Below are positions 8,310 through 17,369 of a stretch of 60,414 nt of DNA, one piece after another. Both the position numbers and the translations under genes were made by a program. Each line of letters starts with the position of its first letter. The stretch's first letter is position 1. Origin of the DNA: JAWVZH01 sp033722295 (lineage in GTDB: Bacteria; Bacteroidota; Bacteroidia; Chitinophagales; Saprospiraceae); contig JAWVZH010000003.1 of the NCBI GenBank assembly GCA_033722295.1, positions 1-60,414 of the forward strand. Reading direction: 5' to 3'. The notes under the pieces are model-generated. The model searched no databases and was not told the DNA's origin. It saw nothing but the letters and a program-made list of their open reading frames with translations.

Positions 8310-9179
8310 ATGCGTCAGTTAAAGATTACCAAGTCGATTACGAATAGAGAAAGCCAATCCCTGGAAAAATACCTCCAGGAAATTGGAAAAGTGGATCTGT
8401 TGACTCCGGAAGAGGAGGTGGATCTGGCCCAAAGGATCAGGGCAGGTGATCAGCTGGCTCTCGAAAAACTGACCAAGGCCAATTTGAGGTTCGTAGTCTC
8501 TGTCGCGAAACAATACCAAAATCAGGGACTTTCCCTTTCTGACCTTATCAACGAAGGTAATCTCGGTCTCATCAAGGCGGCACAACGATTCGACGAGACC
8601 AGGGGGTTTAAATTTATTTCCTATGCGGTATGGTGGATCCGACAGTCCATTCTCCAGGCACTCGCTGAACAATCCAGGATTGTTCGTCTTCCTCTTAACA
8701 AGGTGGGTAGCCTCAACAAGATCAACAGGGCTTTCTCTGAATTGGAACAGGAATTTGAAAGAGAACCGAGCCCCGAGGAGCTGGCCGAGCAACTTGAGAT
8801 CGCAGCAGAGGAGGTCGAGACCACTCTCGGGGTCGCTGCGCGACACGTTAGTATGGATGCTCCCTTCGTAGAAGGAGAGGATAATTCACTTCTCGATGTT
8901 CTTGAGAACGACAGTACTCCTGATACAGATTCCAAACTCGAGTATATGGAATCCCTGAGAATGGAGATCGAAAGGTCGCTCAACACTCTTACCGAAAGGC
9001 AATGTGATGTTATCAAGCTCTATTTTGGTATCGGAGTGGAACACCCTATGTCGCTGGAAGATATCGGTGACAGATTCGGTCTGACACGGGAACGTGTGCG
9101 TCAGATCAAGGATAAGGCCATTAACAAATTGAGGTCTGCTTCCAGAAGTAAACTGCTGAAACACTATCTGGGGGGATAG
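8310..9179 (+). CDS. rpoD: Primary RNA polymerase sigma factor (RpoD/SigA type)
   Basis: A 289-residue sigma-70 factor of the short Bacteroidota type that lacks region 1.1. Region 1.2 is ESQSLEKYLQEIG at the N-terminus, region 2 runs from NLRFVVSVAKQYQNQGL through RGFKFISYAVWWIRQSI (core binding and -10 recognition), region 3 is RLPLNKVG onward, and region 4 (SLEDIGDRFGLTRERVRQIK) carries the helix-turn-helix for the -33 element. It directs housekeeping transcription from TAnnTTTG promoters such as its own. The short length is normal for this phylum and is not a truncation. Confidence 0.96.
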   Translation: MRQLKITKSITNRESQSLEKYLQEIGKVDLLTPEEEVDLAQRIRAGDQLALEKLTKANLRFVVSVAKQYQNQGLSLSDLINEGNLGLIKAAQRFDETRGFKFISYAVWWIRQSILQALAEQSRIVRLPLNKVGSLNKINRAFSELEQEFEREPSPEELAEQLEIAAEEVETTLGVAARHVSMDAPFVEGEDNSLLDVLENDSTPDTDSKLEYMESLRMEIERSLNTLTERQCDVIKLYFGIGVEHPMSLEDIGDRFGLTRERVRQIKDKAINKLRSASRSKLLKHYLGG

Positions 9180-9367
9180 TGGCGTAGTGACATTTGCCCA
9201 TTTCTTATGTTCTTCGATTTGTTATTGCAGGCTCTGTAAAAAACCCAGGCAATTACCATTTGTTTTAGGTTTTGAATGTCTTTATCTTGATATGAAACTT
9301 TGATATTGAGGCAGACTTTCGGATTTTTGTGACATCTATTAGCCTTTACTTAACCTGACCATTACTT

Positions 9368-10843
9368 ATGTCTAACCTCCAAAATGCTTTTACCGAAAAA
9401 AGCGATCATACCCTCAAAAGTTGGCGCAATGAAGAAAAGAAAGCTCTCGAATTACTGAAGATCGTAGGAGAGCTGAGATTCGATAAATCAATAGAGCTGG
9501 TGCTGTTCAGGCACGACCTTTATGATGTAAGGCCCAGCCAGGTCATCGATGATCATGGCTACGCCAAGAATTATGTCAATAAGCCGATCACTCTTGATAT
9601 TTCATTGGAGTTGGCAAATGAGATCAACAACATAGAACTGTTGGCGCCTGCAAAGATCGACCTCGGTATGTTGGCCAGTGAGTGGATCGCAGAAACAGAC
9701 CAATGGGATAGCATGCGTGATTTTGTTGCCAACAAGCTGGATCATTTTATCGGTGACGACAAGGATGGCATATCACCCAAGGATGTTGTCCTTTATGGTT
9801 TTGGAAGGATTGGCAGACTTCTGGCTCGCCGACTCATCTCCATTACAGGTAAGGGAGAACAATTGAGACTCAGGGCTATCGTTGTAAGACAAAAGATCAG
9901 CGATAGAAAGCTTGAGACTGATAAGAGGATGAGTCTCCTGAAGTCAGATTCTGTACATGGTGATTTTCCCGGCAAGATCGAGATCAGCAACGATGGCACA
10001 GAAGCGATCATCAATGGTAACAGGGTTCAGATCATCTACGCCCAACAGCCAGAAGATATCGATTATACCGAATATGGCATCAGCGATGCCCTTATCCTGG
10101 ACAACACAGGTGTGTGGAGGGACAAGGAAGGCCTGTCAAGACATCTTCGCCCGGGTATTTCACAGGTGATCCTGACGGCGCCGGGGAAAGGGGTTCCAAA
10201 CATCGTTCATGGTGTGAATCATAAGATTCTCGATCAGTCGGATGAGAACTTGATCAGTGCTGCATCGTGCACAACCAATGCTATCGTACCGGTAATAAAG
10301 GCCATCGAGGACGAGATCGGCATAGACCGCGCCCATATCGAAACCATCCATGCTTATACCAGCGATCAAAATCTGCTGGATAATTTTCATAAGAAAGAAA
10401 GAAGAGGCAGGGCAGCGGCCATCAATATGGTTCTGACCTCAACAGGAGCTGGAAATGCTGTGGTTAAGGTCTTTCCGCATCTCAAAGGAAAGATTACAGG
10501 TAATGCTGTAAGAGTCCCGACGCCTGATGTTTCTCTGGCGATACTCAGTGTTGGGCTGAGCAGACCTTCCTCAGTGGATGAGATCAATGCCATGATGAAA
10601 AATGCCTCCCTCTATGGAGACCTTGTCGAACAAGTGGCCTATTCCGAGTCGACGGAATATGTTTCGAATCATGTGGTAGGAACGACAAGTGCCTGTGTGA
10701 TCGACGCACCCTCCACACTTATCTCGGAAGATGGCCGTTCGGTGAATATCTATGCGTGGTATGACAATGAATTTGGGTATTGCTGTCAGGTCGTAAGACT
10801 TGCCAAATATTTTGCAAAGGTAAGACGTTATGCCTACTACTAA
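9368..10843 (+). CDS. gap: Glyceraldehyde-3-phosphate dehydrogenase, long form
   Basis: A 491-residue protein that oxidises glyceraldehyde-3-phosphate to 1,3-bisphosphoglycerate with NAD(P). The Rossmann motif YGFGRIGRLLARR starts near residue 143, and the catalytic cysteine is C301 in SAASCTTNAIVP. The substrate-phosphate strand NAVRVPTPDVS and the C-terminal WYDNEFGYCCQ are intact. It is ~150 residues longer than classical GAPDH because of an N-terminal helical extension of about 140 residues, a form common in Bacteroidota and some proteobacteria. The downstream CtpA-type protease starts 9 nt after the stop. Confidence 0.95.
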   Translation: MSNLQNAFTEKSDHTLKSWRNEEKKALELLKIVGELRFDKSIELVLFRHDLYDVRPSQVIDDHGYAKNYVNKPITLDISLELANEINNIELLAPAKIDLGMLASEWIAETDQWDSMRDFVANKLDHFIGDDKDGISPKDVVLYGFGRIGRLLARRLISITGKGEQLRLRAIVVRQKISDRKLETDKRMSLLKSDSVHGDFPGKIEISNDGTEAIINGNRVQIIYAQQPEDIDYTEYGISDALILDNTGVWRDKEGLSRHLRPGISQVILTAPGKGVPNIVHGVNHKILDQSDENLISAASCTTNAIVPVIKAIEDEIGIDRAHIETIHAYTSDQNLLDNFHKKERRGRAAAINMVLTSTGAGNAVVKVFPHLKGKITGNAVRVPTPDVSLAILSVGLSRPSSVDEINAMMKNASLYGDLVEQVAYSESTEYVSNHVVGTTSACVIDAPSTLISEDGRSVNIYAWYDNEFGYCCQVVRLAKYFAKVRRYAYY

Positions 10844-10852
10844 TCGCTCTCT

Positions 10853-12502
10853 ATGACCGATTCAGAACGTCTTAAGAAATATATCGTCTGGGAACCCTTG
10901 TTACTCGCAGCCATGGTGGCGCTTGGGATGATTGTAGGCAGTCAAATGAAATTTTACTCTCCTGAAGAAAAAGAAGAAGTACTCCCAAGGTTAAGAACCT
11001 CAGGTGAAGTCGAAGAACTACTCAGATTTATCGAGGCGAAGTACGTAGAAGACGTTGACGGACATGAATTGACGCGTAAGGCGATCGATGCAATCCTGAA
11101 TGAGCTTGATCCGCACTCTCAGTACCTTTCCCCAAGATTGCGGGAGGAATTGGATTCTGAAATGAATGGGGAATATATAGGTATTGGACTGGAAAAGATC
11201 AGGGTAGGAGATTCTCTTTATGTCGTGAGTGTATCTCAGGGCTCTCCTGCATCAGAGGCTGGTATAGAACCCGGAGACAGGATTATTAGAATATTGGACT
11301 CAATCAACGTTGATTCAACAATCTTGGGCGATAGTCTCAGTTTCCTGATAAGGGGTGATAAAGGCACAAAGATCGCTCTGACCCTTGAGAGATCCGGCGG
11401 CGACACATTCAATGTGGATCTGACACGGGAGATTATTCCCCTGCCCGCGATCGACCTGAGCGTGATGCTCAATGACAGTGTCGGGTATATAAAAGTGAAC
11501 CGGTTTTCCAATGACATATACAAGAACTTCATGCAAAGGGTGGAAGCTCTGGCAGAAGAGGGCCTGGATGACCTGATCGTTGATCTTCGAGGTAATCCGG
11601 GTGGATATCTGCAGGAAGCTGTCAAGATATTAAGTCAGCTTATCGAAAAGAAGGAGTCCCTTCTGGTGTATACCGAAGGAGCCAACTCCAAGCGCACAGA
11701 ATACAAATCAACTGGTCGCAGATTTTACGAGATCGACGATATCGTAGTTCTTACCGATGCCGGATCAGCTTCGGCCAGTGAGATCATGGCAGGCGCCCTT
11801 CAGGATCTGGATCGCGGCCTGATAGTAGGTCGGCGCACTTTTGGGAAAGGCCTCGTTCAGGAGCAGTATCAACTCAATAATGGTGGTGCTCTCAGGCTGA
11901 CGACAGCCAAATATTTCACACCCTCCGGAAGACTGATACAGCGTGATTATTCAGATATGTCATCCTATCAACAGGATATGATCAACCGCGACTTGTCCGG
12001 TGAGAACCGCAATGAAGAATTGATGCCCATAGAGGACAGCACAGAACACTATACGACTTCCGGAAGAATAGTTTATGGAGGTGGTGGTATTATTCCTGAT
12101 ATTTTCATTGCCAAGAACAACCCCTTTTCTGCGGCTGATTGGCCCAGCATTGAATACCAGATTCAGGCCTGGACAGTGCGACATCTCGATCTTTTTAAAA
12201 CTGGATCGCAAACGGTTGATGGCTTTGTGGAACGCTTTGAGCTCAACCGGGATGAGTTGAATGAATTGATCGATCATCTCATGGAAGAAGTGCCGGTCTC
12301 GGATCTGAACACCATAGCGGCGGAAAATTATGTGAGTAAAGTAGCTAAAGCCTATATTGGTAAAATGAAGTTTAATGAGATGGCCGTCTTTCACAAGGTG
12401 ATGAATAGGCAGGATCCAGTCATAGAGGAAGCATTAGGTCTCATTGAAGAAAATAAAATAAGCACTCTTCTTGCTGAAACTCATGCGATCAGTCGCGAAT
12501 AA
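10853..12502 (+). CDS. S41 family C-terminal processing peptidase (CtpA/Prc type)
   Basis: A 549-residue periplasmic protease. A signal-anchor helix lies near residues 16-30 (LLLAAMVALGMIVG), followed by a PDZ domain (YIGIGLEKI to TLERS) that binds C-termini of substrates. The S41 core contains LRGNPGGYL and a Ser/Lys dyad: S307 in GSASASE and K332 in FGKGLVQ, 25 residues later as expected. The C-terminal ~150 residues form an extra helical domain seen in Bacteroidota members. The last 14 nt overlap the end of the convergent YrdC-like gene. It probably trims or degrades envelope proteins. Confidence 0.93.
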   Translation: MTDSERLKKYIVWEPLLLAAMVALGMIVGSQMKFYSPEEKEEVLPRLRTSGEVEELLRFIEAKYVEDVDGHELTRKAIDAILNELDPHSQYLSPRLREELDSEMNGEYIGIGLEKIRVGDSLYVVSVSQGSPASEAGIEPGDRIIRILDSINVDSTILGDSLSFLIRGDKGTKIALTLERSGGDTFNVDLTREIIPLPAIDLSVMLNDSVGYIKVNRFSNDIYKNFMQRVEALAEEGLDDLIVDLRGNPGGYLQEAVKILSQLIEKKESLLVYTEGANSKRTEYKSTGRRFYEIDDIVVLTDAGSASASEIMAGALQDLDRGLIVGRRTFGKGLVQEQYQLNNGGALRLTTAKYFTPSGRLIQRDYSDMSSYQQDMINRDLSGENRNEELMPIEDSTEHYTTSGRIVYGGGGIIPDIFIAKNNPFSAADWPSIEYQIQAWTVRHLDLFKTGSQTVDGFVERFELNRDELNELIDHLMEEVPVSDLNTIAAENYVSKVAKAYIGKMKFNEMAVFHKVMNRQDPVIEEALGLIEENKISTLLAETHAISRE

Positions 12503-13055
12503 AGAGAAGCTCGCCGTTCTCATCATAAGAAGCCACGACACTGGGTGCTCTTTTGTCAGCCTGAGCGTCAGATTCTCCGATCCTCCGGTCTGCAAGTGAC
12601 AGGATCTTCGGATCGATATCCAAAAAATCTATTGGAAAGTCTTTACCGGAAAGTCTTGTGGAAATTGTAGCGATAGGATCTTCGAGCATACAGACCAATT
12701 GATGCAATTGAAGGTGTCGTACGATGCGCATGGCGATCCTGTCTTTGAACTCATTAAAATGTTCCGGTAATCTGGTCAATCCGGGATAGATGATGCTCAA
12801 AGGACGGCTATGTAAGCCGATCAATGTTTCAACGCGGGGATGTATTCGCTCTGCGTGTTTTTTGACCATATCAATATCAGAAGCTAACAATACTATTGGA
12901 TCCTCTTGGCTTGGGCTTTTAACGGATAATATCTTATCCAGAGCCTCCTTATTTTCAAAACTCCAGCACAAACTCCAGATAGTATCTGTGGGATGCAATA
13001 TGATCTCACCTTTCTTCATAAAGGTCAAGAGGGGATCTCTATAACTTTCTGCCAT
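12489..13055 (-). CDS. Divergent Sua5/YciO/YrdC-family protein
   Basis: A 188-residue YrdC-fold protein. Family members make threonylcarbamoyl-AMP for t6A in ANN-decoding tRNAs. The opening LHPTDTIWSL matches the YrdC substrate loop. However, the usual K-x-R after the first helix reads VKSPSQ, and the usual STSAN-x-SG loop reads STRLSG, so two binding positions are altered. It is therefore either a Bacteroidota-specific branch or a paralogue with changed function, and I do not assign tsaC. It converges on the CtpA-type protease with a 14-nt overlap and has no partner gene nearby. Confidence 0.75.
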   Translation of the reverse strand: MAESYRDPLLTFMKKGEIILHPTDTIWSLCWSFENKEALDKILSVKSPSQEDPIVLLASDIDMVKKHAERIHPRVETLIGLHSRPLSIIYPGLTRLPEHFNEFKDRIAMRIVRHLQLHQLVCMLEDPIATISTRLSGKDFPIDFLDIDPKILSLADRRIGESDAQADKRAPSVVASYDENGELLFIRD

Positions 13056-13317
13056 AATGAAGGCCTGTTAGCAGCGTTTTCAAATAGATTTCCATCTATA
13101 ACGAAGTGAGGACCGTGATTTGTTATGTGTTGCGGATACGTTTATTTTTAGTTTTCTAGACCCTTGTCAGCAGAAGAAGTCATGTATGAATGATGGTCGA
13201 TTATGACATTTTCGTATTTTCCTCGGAGAATTTTAGAATCGTACACAACATCCACCGTCGTGAGCGGTTTTCTCTACTGACAGAAACTGCGATAAATTGA
13301 AGATCAACGCCCTGTAT

Positions 13318-15597
13318 ATGAATTCATTAAGAAAGATATGGATACCTCTGTTGTTGGTCCTTGTGATATGGAGCTTACCACAAAGTGTCTCTGCGCGTCA
13401 TATTATCGGAGGGGAGATCACATATGAATGTCTGGGTATAGATACGTTGAATAATGCGGTAACGTTCAGATTTGAAGTTCATGTATACAGGGACTGTGCT
13501 GGTGGTGGAGCCAATTTTGATCCAGGTTTTGAATTCGGCATATATTATAAAGAAGGGGCTTCCTGGCGCCTGTATGACGCCCATAATACGCCATTGGGAA
13601 GTGTACAGAGGATCAATACCAATACTGATAATCCTTGTGTAATCATTCCTCCAAATGTCTGCGTGGAAGAAGGTATTTATGAATTCACCAGAACCCTTCC
13701 CATTAGGGCGACGAGTTATATGATCGCCTACCAGAGATGTTGCCGAAACAATACTATTACCAACATTTGGGATCCTGGAGACCAGGGTGCGGCTTACACC
13801 ATCGAGATCACACCAGCAGCCCAGCAATCCTGTAACAATAGTCCTACATTCAAGCAATTTCCACCGATAGTCATTTGTGTGGATGAAGAGCTCAATTTTG
13901 ATCACGGTGCTACGGATACTGAAGGAGATAATCTCGTATACGAGTTCTGTACACCGTTGATCTCCGGCGGTCAGTTGGGAACAGCAGGTAGTGGTCCCTG
14001 TCCTCAGCCAGCCGGATGTAATTGTGTTATACCCAGCCCTGGCCAGTGTTTTCCACCATTTAATCAGGTTACTTATAGAGCCCCGTTATATACGAGTACA
14101 AGACCTCTGGGTGGTGACCCGGTTGTCTCTCTGGACCGATTGACAGGGCAGATCACTGGTATTCCCAGGGAGCAGGGGCAATTCGTTGTTGGTGTTTGCG
14201 TAAGCGAATATCGAAATGGCCAATTGCTTTCTGTGGTTCGAAGGGATTTCCAGTTCAACGTCACATATTGCGAACCAACTGTATTTGCCCAGTTGGAGTC
14301 TGATGATGTGATAGACGGGCGGGAGTTCATCATTAATTCATGCGGTGAAAACACTGTGGAATTTATCAATGAAAGCTATAGCGAACAGTATATAGATAGT
14401 TATCTCTGGAAATTTGACATCAATGGACAGATCGACTCATTTGATACGCGTAACGTGACGGTGACCTTTCCGGGTGAAGGACAATACACGGGGTCGATGA
14501 TCCTCAATAGAGGGACTGAATGTTCTGATACTGCCGAGGTAACGGTGAATGTTTACCCGGACATCAATGCGGATTATAATTTCGAATACGATACCTGTAT
14601 TGCTGGGCCTGTATCGTTTGAAGATGAATCTGAGTCCGGCAGCGGTCAGATCACCGACTGGATGTGGGACTTTGGAGATGGGAATCGGTCATCCAATCCC
14701 GATCCCGACCATCGATTCCTGACGCCAGGTATAAAAAATGTCACGCTGACAGTTGAAGATATCAACGAGTGTGAAGCCGTCATGGAGAAACAGATCACTT
14801 ACTTTCCAGTGCCGCCACTCATCGTCGTAGAACCCTCAACATTTTTAGGTTGCACACCTGCTGCGATCAGGTTTGAGAACCTTTCAGTGCCGATAGATGA
14901 AACTTATGAGATAAATTGGGACTTCGGCGATGGAGGAGGGGCCGATGAGATCAGTCCGGCCCATATATATGATGAACCTGGATTGTATACGGTCCGGGTG
15001 GAGATCACTTCACCCATCGGATGTTACACAGAGGCCGAATTTCCTAACTGGATAAAGGTAGAGCCTTCACCTGATGCTGCATTCACGTGTTCTCCGGAAG
15101 AGCTCAACAGTTTTAACAAAACGGTCACTTTTACGGATCAAAGTACGGGTGCGGCCTCCTGGCAATGGAGGTTTTCGGATGATGCGATATCATTCGATCA
15201 GAATCCTGTCTATACGTTTCAGGATACCGGAAGGCAAGTAGTAGAACTTATCGTCACACATCCGAGTGGATGTCCGGATACGGCGATAAAGATCCTGGAT
15301 ATTGTTCCCGTTGTGACGCTTCATATGCCCAATGCTTTCACACCGAATGGCGATGGTGACAACGATGTTTTCAAAGGTGTCGGGGTTTTTGAAGGCCTGA
15401 GCAACTACTCTATGTCGATCTGGAATCGGTGGGGAGAAAGAATGTTCTATTCGGAGGATCCGACGGAAGGCTGGGATGGCACGATTGATAATTCGGGAGC
15501 GCAGGCGGTTATGGGAGTGTATGTTTACCAAATAGAATATATCGGGCCTCGCGGAAACAGGGAAACGCTCAAAGGATATGCAACCCTGGTGCGCTAA
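13318..15597 (+). CDS. PKD-repeat surface protein with gliding-type (type B) T9SS sorting domain
   Basis: A 759-residue secreted protein. ATG at 13318 gives a clean signal peptide (basic SLRKIW, hydrophobic LLLVLVIW, cleavage near SVSA); an upstream in-frame TTG at 13297 would only add a non-signal stretch. The Cys-rich N-terminal half begins with HIIGGEITYECLG, a pattern common in large Saprospiria surface proteins. Three PKD-like beta domains follow (WMWDFGDGN, INWDFGDGG, WQWRFSDD). The last ~90 residues (MPNAFTPNGDGDNDVF to GVYVYQIEY) are the T9SS type B / gliding motility-associated C-terminal domain that directs export through the outer membrane. The function is likely adhesion or cell-surface structure. 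Confidence 0.92.
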   Translation: MNSLRKIWIPLLLVLVIWSLPQSVSARHIIGGEITYECLGIDTLNNAVTFRFEVHVYRDCAGGGANFDPGFEFGIYYKEGASWRLYDAHNTPLGSVQRINTNTDNPCVIIPPNVCVEEGIYEFTRTLPIRATSYMIAYQRCCRNNTITNIWDPGDQGAAYTIEITPAAQQSCNNSPTFKQFPPIVICVDEELNFDHGATDTEGDNLVYEFCTPLISGGQLGTAGSGPCPQPAGCNCVIPSPGQCFPPFNQVTYRAPLYTSTRPLGGDPVVSLDRLTGQITGIPREQGQFVVGVCVSEYRNGQLLSVVRRDFQFNVTYCEPTVFAQLESDDVIDGREFIINSCGENTVEFINESYSEQYIDSYLWKFDINGQIDSFDTRNVTVTFPGEGQYTGSMILNRGTECSDTAEVTVNVYPDINADYNFEYDTCIAGPVSFEDESESGSGQITDWMWDFGDGNRSSNPDPDHRFLTPGIKNVTLTVEDINECEAVMEKQITYFPVPPLIVVEPSTFLGCTPAAIRFENLSVPIDETYEINWDFGDGGGADEISPAHIYDEPGLYTVRVEITSPIGCYTEAEFPNWIKVEPSPDAAFTCSPEELNSFNKTVTFTDQSTGAASWQWRFSDDAISFDQNPVYTFQDTGRQVVELIVTHPSGCPDTAIKILDIVPVVTLHMPNAFTPNGDGDNDVFKGVGVFEGLSNYSMSIWNRWGERMFYSEDPTEGWDGTIDNSGAQAVMGVYVYQIEYIGPRGNRETLKGYATLVR

Positions 15598-15651
15598 AGG
15601 CCAGGTATTGACCAGTAAAAGCACAAATATTTGTGGACGGTTAATTATCCA

Positions 15652-15677
15652 TTGTTCAACTAAATATCTTATCTTTG
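15652..15677 (+). promoter_or_regulatory. Promoter -7 element upstream of rplS
   Basis: TATCTTTG at 15670-15677 fits TAnnTTTG exactly. The nearest TTG (15652-15654) is only 15 nt upstream, shorter than the usual 17-23, so the -33 element is uncertain. The start codon is 33 nt downstream. Confidence 0.5.
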
Positions 15678-15709
15678 CGCTCTCTTTGGAGTAAAATAAA
15701 GAATTAGAC

Positions 15710-16075
15710 ATGGACGCCATCAATTACGTCAACGATCAGCTTCTTCATAATTCTGATATGCCAGCATTCAGACCTGGTGATAATATTGTCGTGAGTTATA
15801 AGATCGTGGAAGGTGACAAGGAAAGAATACAGGACTTCAGAGGCGATGTATTGCAGATCAAGGGAAGAGGCAAGAACAAATCTTTCACCGTTAGAAAGGT
15901 GAGTAATGGAATTGGCGTGGAAAGGATTTTCCCCATGTCTTCACCCAATATCGTCGAGGTCCGGCTTCTCAAGAAAGGGCATGTTCGACGCTCCAAGCTA
16001 TTCTACTTAAGAGAAAGGATCGGAAGAAAGGCGAGGATTCGGGAACGTACGGTGGTCAGCAAGCAGTCACTTTGA
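15710..16075 (+). CDS. rplS: 50S ribosomal protein L19
   Basis: A 121-residue protein of the 50S subunit at the 30S interface. The family core is complete: MPAFRPGDNIVVSYKIVEGDKERIQ, then FRGDVLQIKGRGKNKSFTVRKVSNGIGVERIFP and the basic RRSKLFYLRERIGRKARIRE. It has its own -7 element and is not linked to trmD or rimM here. The final 9 nt overlap the end of the convergent SDR gene. Confidence 0.97.
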   Translation: MDAINYVNDQLLHNSDMPAFRPGDNIVVSYKIVEGDKERIQDFRGDVLQIKGRGKNKSFTVRKVSNGIGVERIFPMSSPNIVEVRLLKKGHVRRSKLFYLRERIGRKARIRERTVVSKQSL

Positions 16076-16927
16076 TAGGTCGATCTGGGATTTACCTTTT
16101 CTAAGAAACATCTTTTTGTAAATAAGTCTGTCGAGCCAACGGTCGGGGAATAACTTCGAGAGGATCTTGAACTTCGTTCGATCCGGTGAGAGTAAGTATC
16201 TGGTTTTCATTCTCTTCGATTTCATCATTTCAAATAATTTTTTGGAGATCTCCTCTGGTTCCATTCCTACTTTCTGTGGTCGGTTGATCAACTTCTTATT
16301 CTTTTCCAGAATACGGCCATAAGGCGTATTGGCATAATCGGTGAGCACGGATTCATTCTTATCCCACATAGGTGTTTTGGTCGCTGATGGTTGTAAGACT
16401 GAAACTTGTATATCGAAAGGTATCAGCTCTCTGCGCAGGACATCGGTGTAGGCTTCGAGGGCAAACTTGGACGTTGCGTATGCACCGACAAAAGGAAAAC
16501 CGATCCTACCGGAAACGGAGCTGATATTAATGATCCTGGAATCTTCACATTTTCTAAGTGTAGGAAATAAAGCTTGTGTCACGCGATGTACACCCACGAC
16601 ATTGACATCGAGTTGATGTGAGAGTTTTTCACTTCTCATATACATTAGCGGACCGCTTTCGACCACACCGGCATTATTGATCAGTCCTTTAAGTCCCTGA
16701 TCTCCGCAGATCCTGTTGACCTCGGCGGCCAGATGCAGAACATCATCGTCACTGGTGACATCGGTAATGATGTAGTCGAAACCACGGCTTATCTCACCTT
16801 GAACGGCCATACCATCGGAAGCGTTTCTCACCGTTCCTATGATGTGAAACCCCTTTTTATTCAGATATTTTGCGGTATTGCGTCCTAATCCGGAAGAAAC
16901 ACCTGTGATACATATATAGCCCTCCAT
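16067..16927 (-). CDS. Short-chain dehydrogenase/reductase (classical SDR)
   Basis: A 286-residue NAD(P)-dependent oxidoreductase. TGVSSGLG near residue 8 is the TGxxxGxG cofactor loop, LINNAGV the NNAG motif, NISSVSG supplies the catalytic Ser and YATSK the Tyr-xxx-Lys pair. PSATKTPM follows as the usual post-catalytic proline segment. Arg after TGTV (VRN) suggests NADPH preference. The C-terminal tail (KFKILSKLFPDRWLDRLIYKKM) resembles the membrane-near tails of lipid- or sterol-acting SDRs, but the substrate is unknown. Confidence 0.92.
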   Translation of the reverse strand: MEGYICITGVSSGLGRNTAKYLNKKGFHIIGTVRNASDGMAVQGEISRGFDYIITDVTSDDDVLHLAAEVNRICGDQGLKGLINNAGVVESGPLMYMRSEKLSHQLDVNVVGVHRVTQALFPTLRKCEDSRIINISSVSGRIGFPFVGAYATSKFALEAYTDVLRRELIPFDIQVSVLQPSATKTPMWDKNESVLTDYANTPYGRILEKNKKLINRPQKVGMEPEEISKKLFEMMKSKRMKTRYLLSPDRTKFKILSKLFPDRWLDRLIYKKMFLRKGKSQIDLSK

Positions 16928-16941
16928 AAAGAACGTTTGTA

Positions 16942-16949
16942 TAATTTTG
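16942..16949 (+). promoter_or_regulatory. -7 element upstream of the lipoprotein/GWxTD pair
   Basis: TAATTTTG fits TAnnTTTG, 39 nt before the start at 16989. No clear -33 TTG is present at the right distance. Confidence 0.4.
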
Positions 16950-16988
16950 CGGTTATTAATTTATGAACAAACAAATAGCGACAATCAA

Positions 16989-17369
16989 ATGAAAATATCC
17001 CTTTCAGCTTATAACATCGGGATTTTTTTGATCCTTCTGGCATTTTTATCCTGTGAATCAGAGAAACAGTATGAGGACAGTGATATAGTGGGCAGATGGG
17101 AAGTCTATAAATGTGAAAGAGGGGGCAAACCCACTCAGACATTAAATGGAGCTTACTTCGAATTCACGGATCAAAATCAGTTATTCACCAATTTTACCGG
17201 AGAGGGCATAATGTCCGGCTATAACATTTATAACAACGTTATAGTGCAGCAAACCGGTGAGAAGATCCGTTATAAAATAGAATCGATGTCTGATGACAAA
17301 ATGACCTTGTCGACCAATATTCGAAATGTCGATTTTGTTGTGGATCTGGTAAAAACATCTAGTCTTTAG
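16989..17369 (+). CDS. Small lipocalin-like outer-envelope lipoprotein
   Basis: A 126-residue predicted lipoprotein. ATG at 16989 is preferred over the ORF start at 16947 because it places a normal signal peptide (KISLSAYNIGIFLILLAFLSC) directly at the N-terminus, with a lipobox ending at Cys22. The mature part (DIVGRWEVYKCERGG, AYFEFTDQNQLF) resembles the small lipocalin-like beta-barrel domains that are frequent in Bacteroidota lipoproteins. The stop TAG shares its last G with the GTG start of the next gene, so the two are translationally coupled. Function unknown. Confidence 0.7.
   Translation: MKISLSAYNIGIFLILLAFLSCESEKQYEDSDIVGRWEVYKCERGGKPTQTLNGAYFEFTDQNQLFTNFTGEGIMSGYNIYNNVIVQQTGEKIRYKIESMSDDKMTLSTNIRNVDFVVDLVKTSSL

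Noticed and set aside
8319..9164. Long minus-strand open frames opposite the sigma factor
   Set aside because: Antisense shadows of rpoD; no family features, and rpoD is certain.
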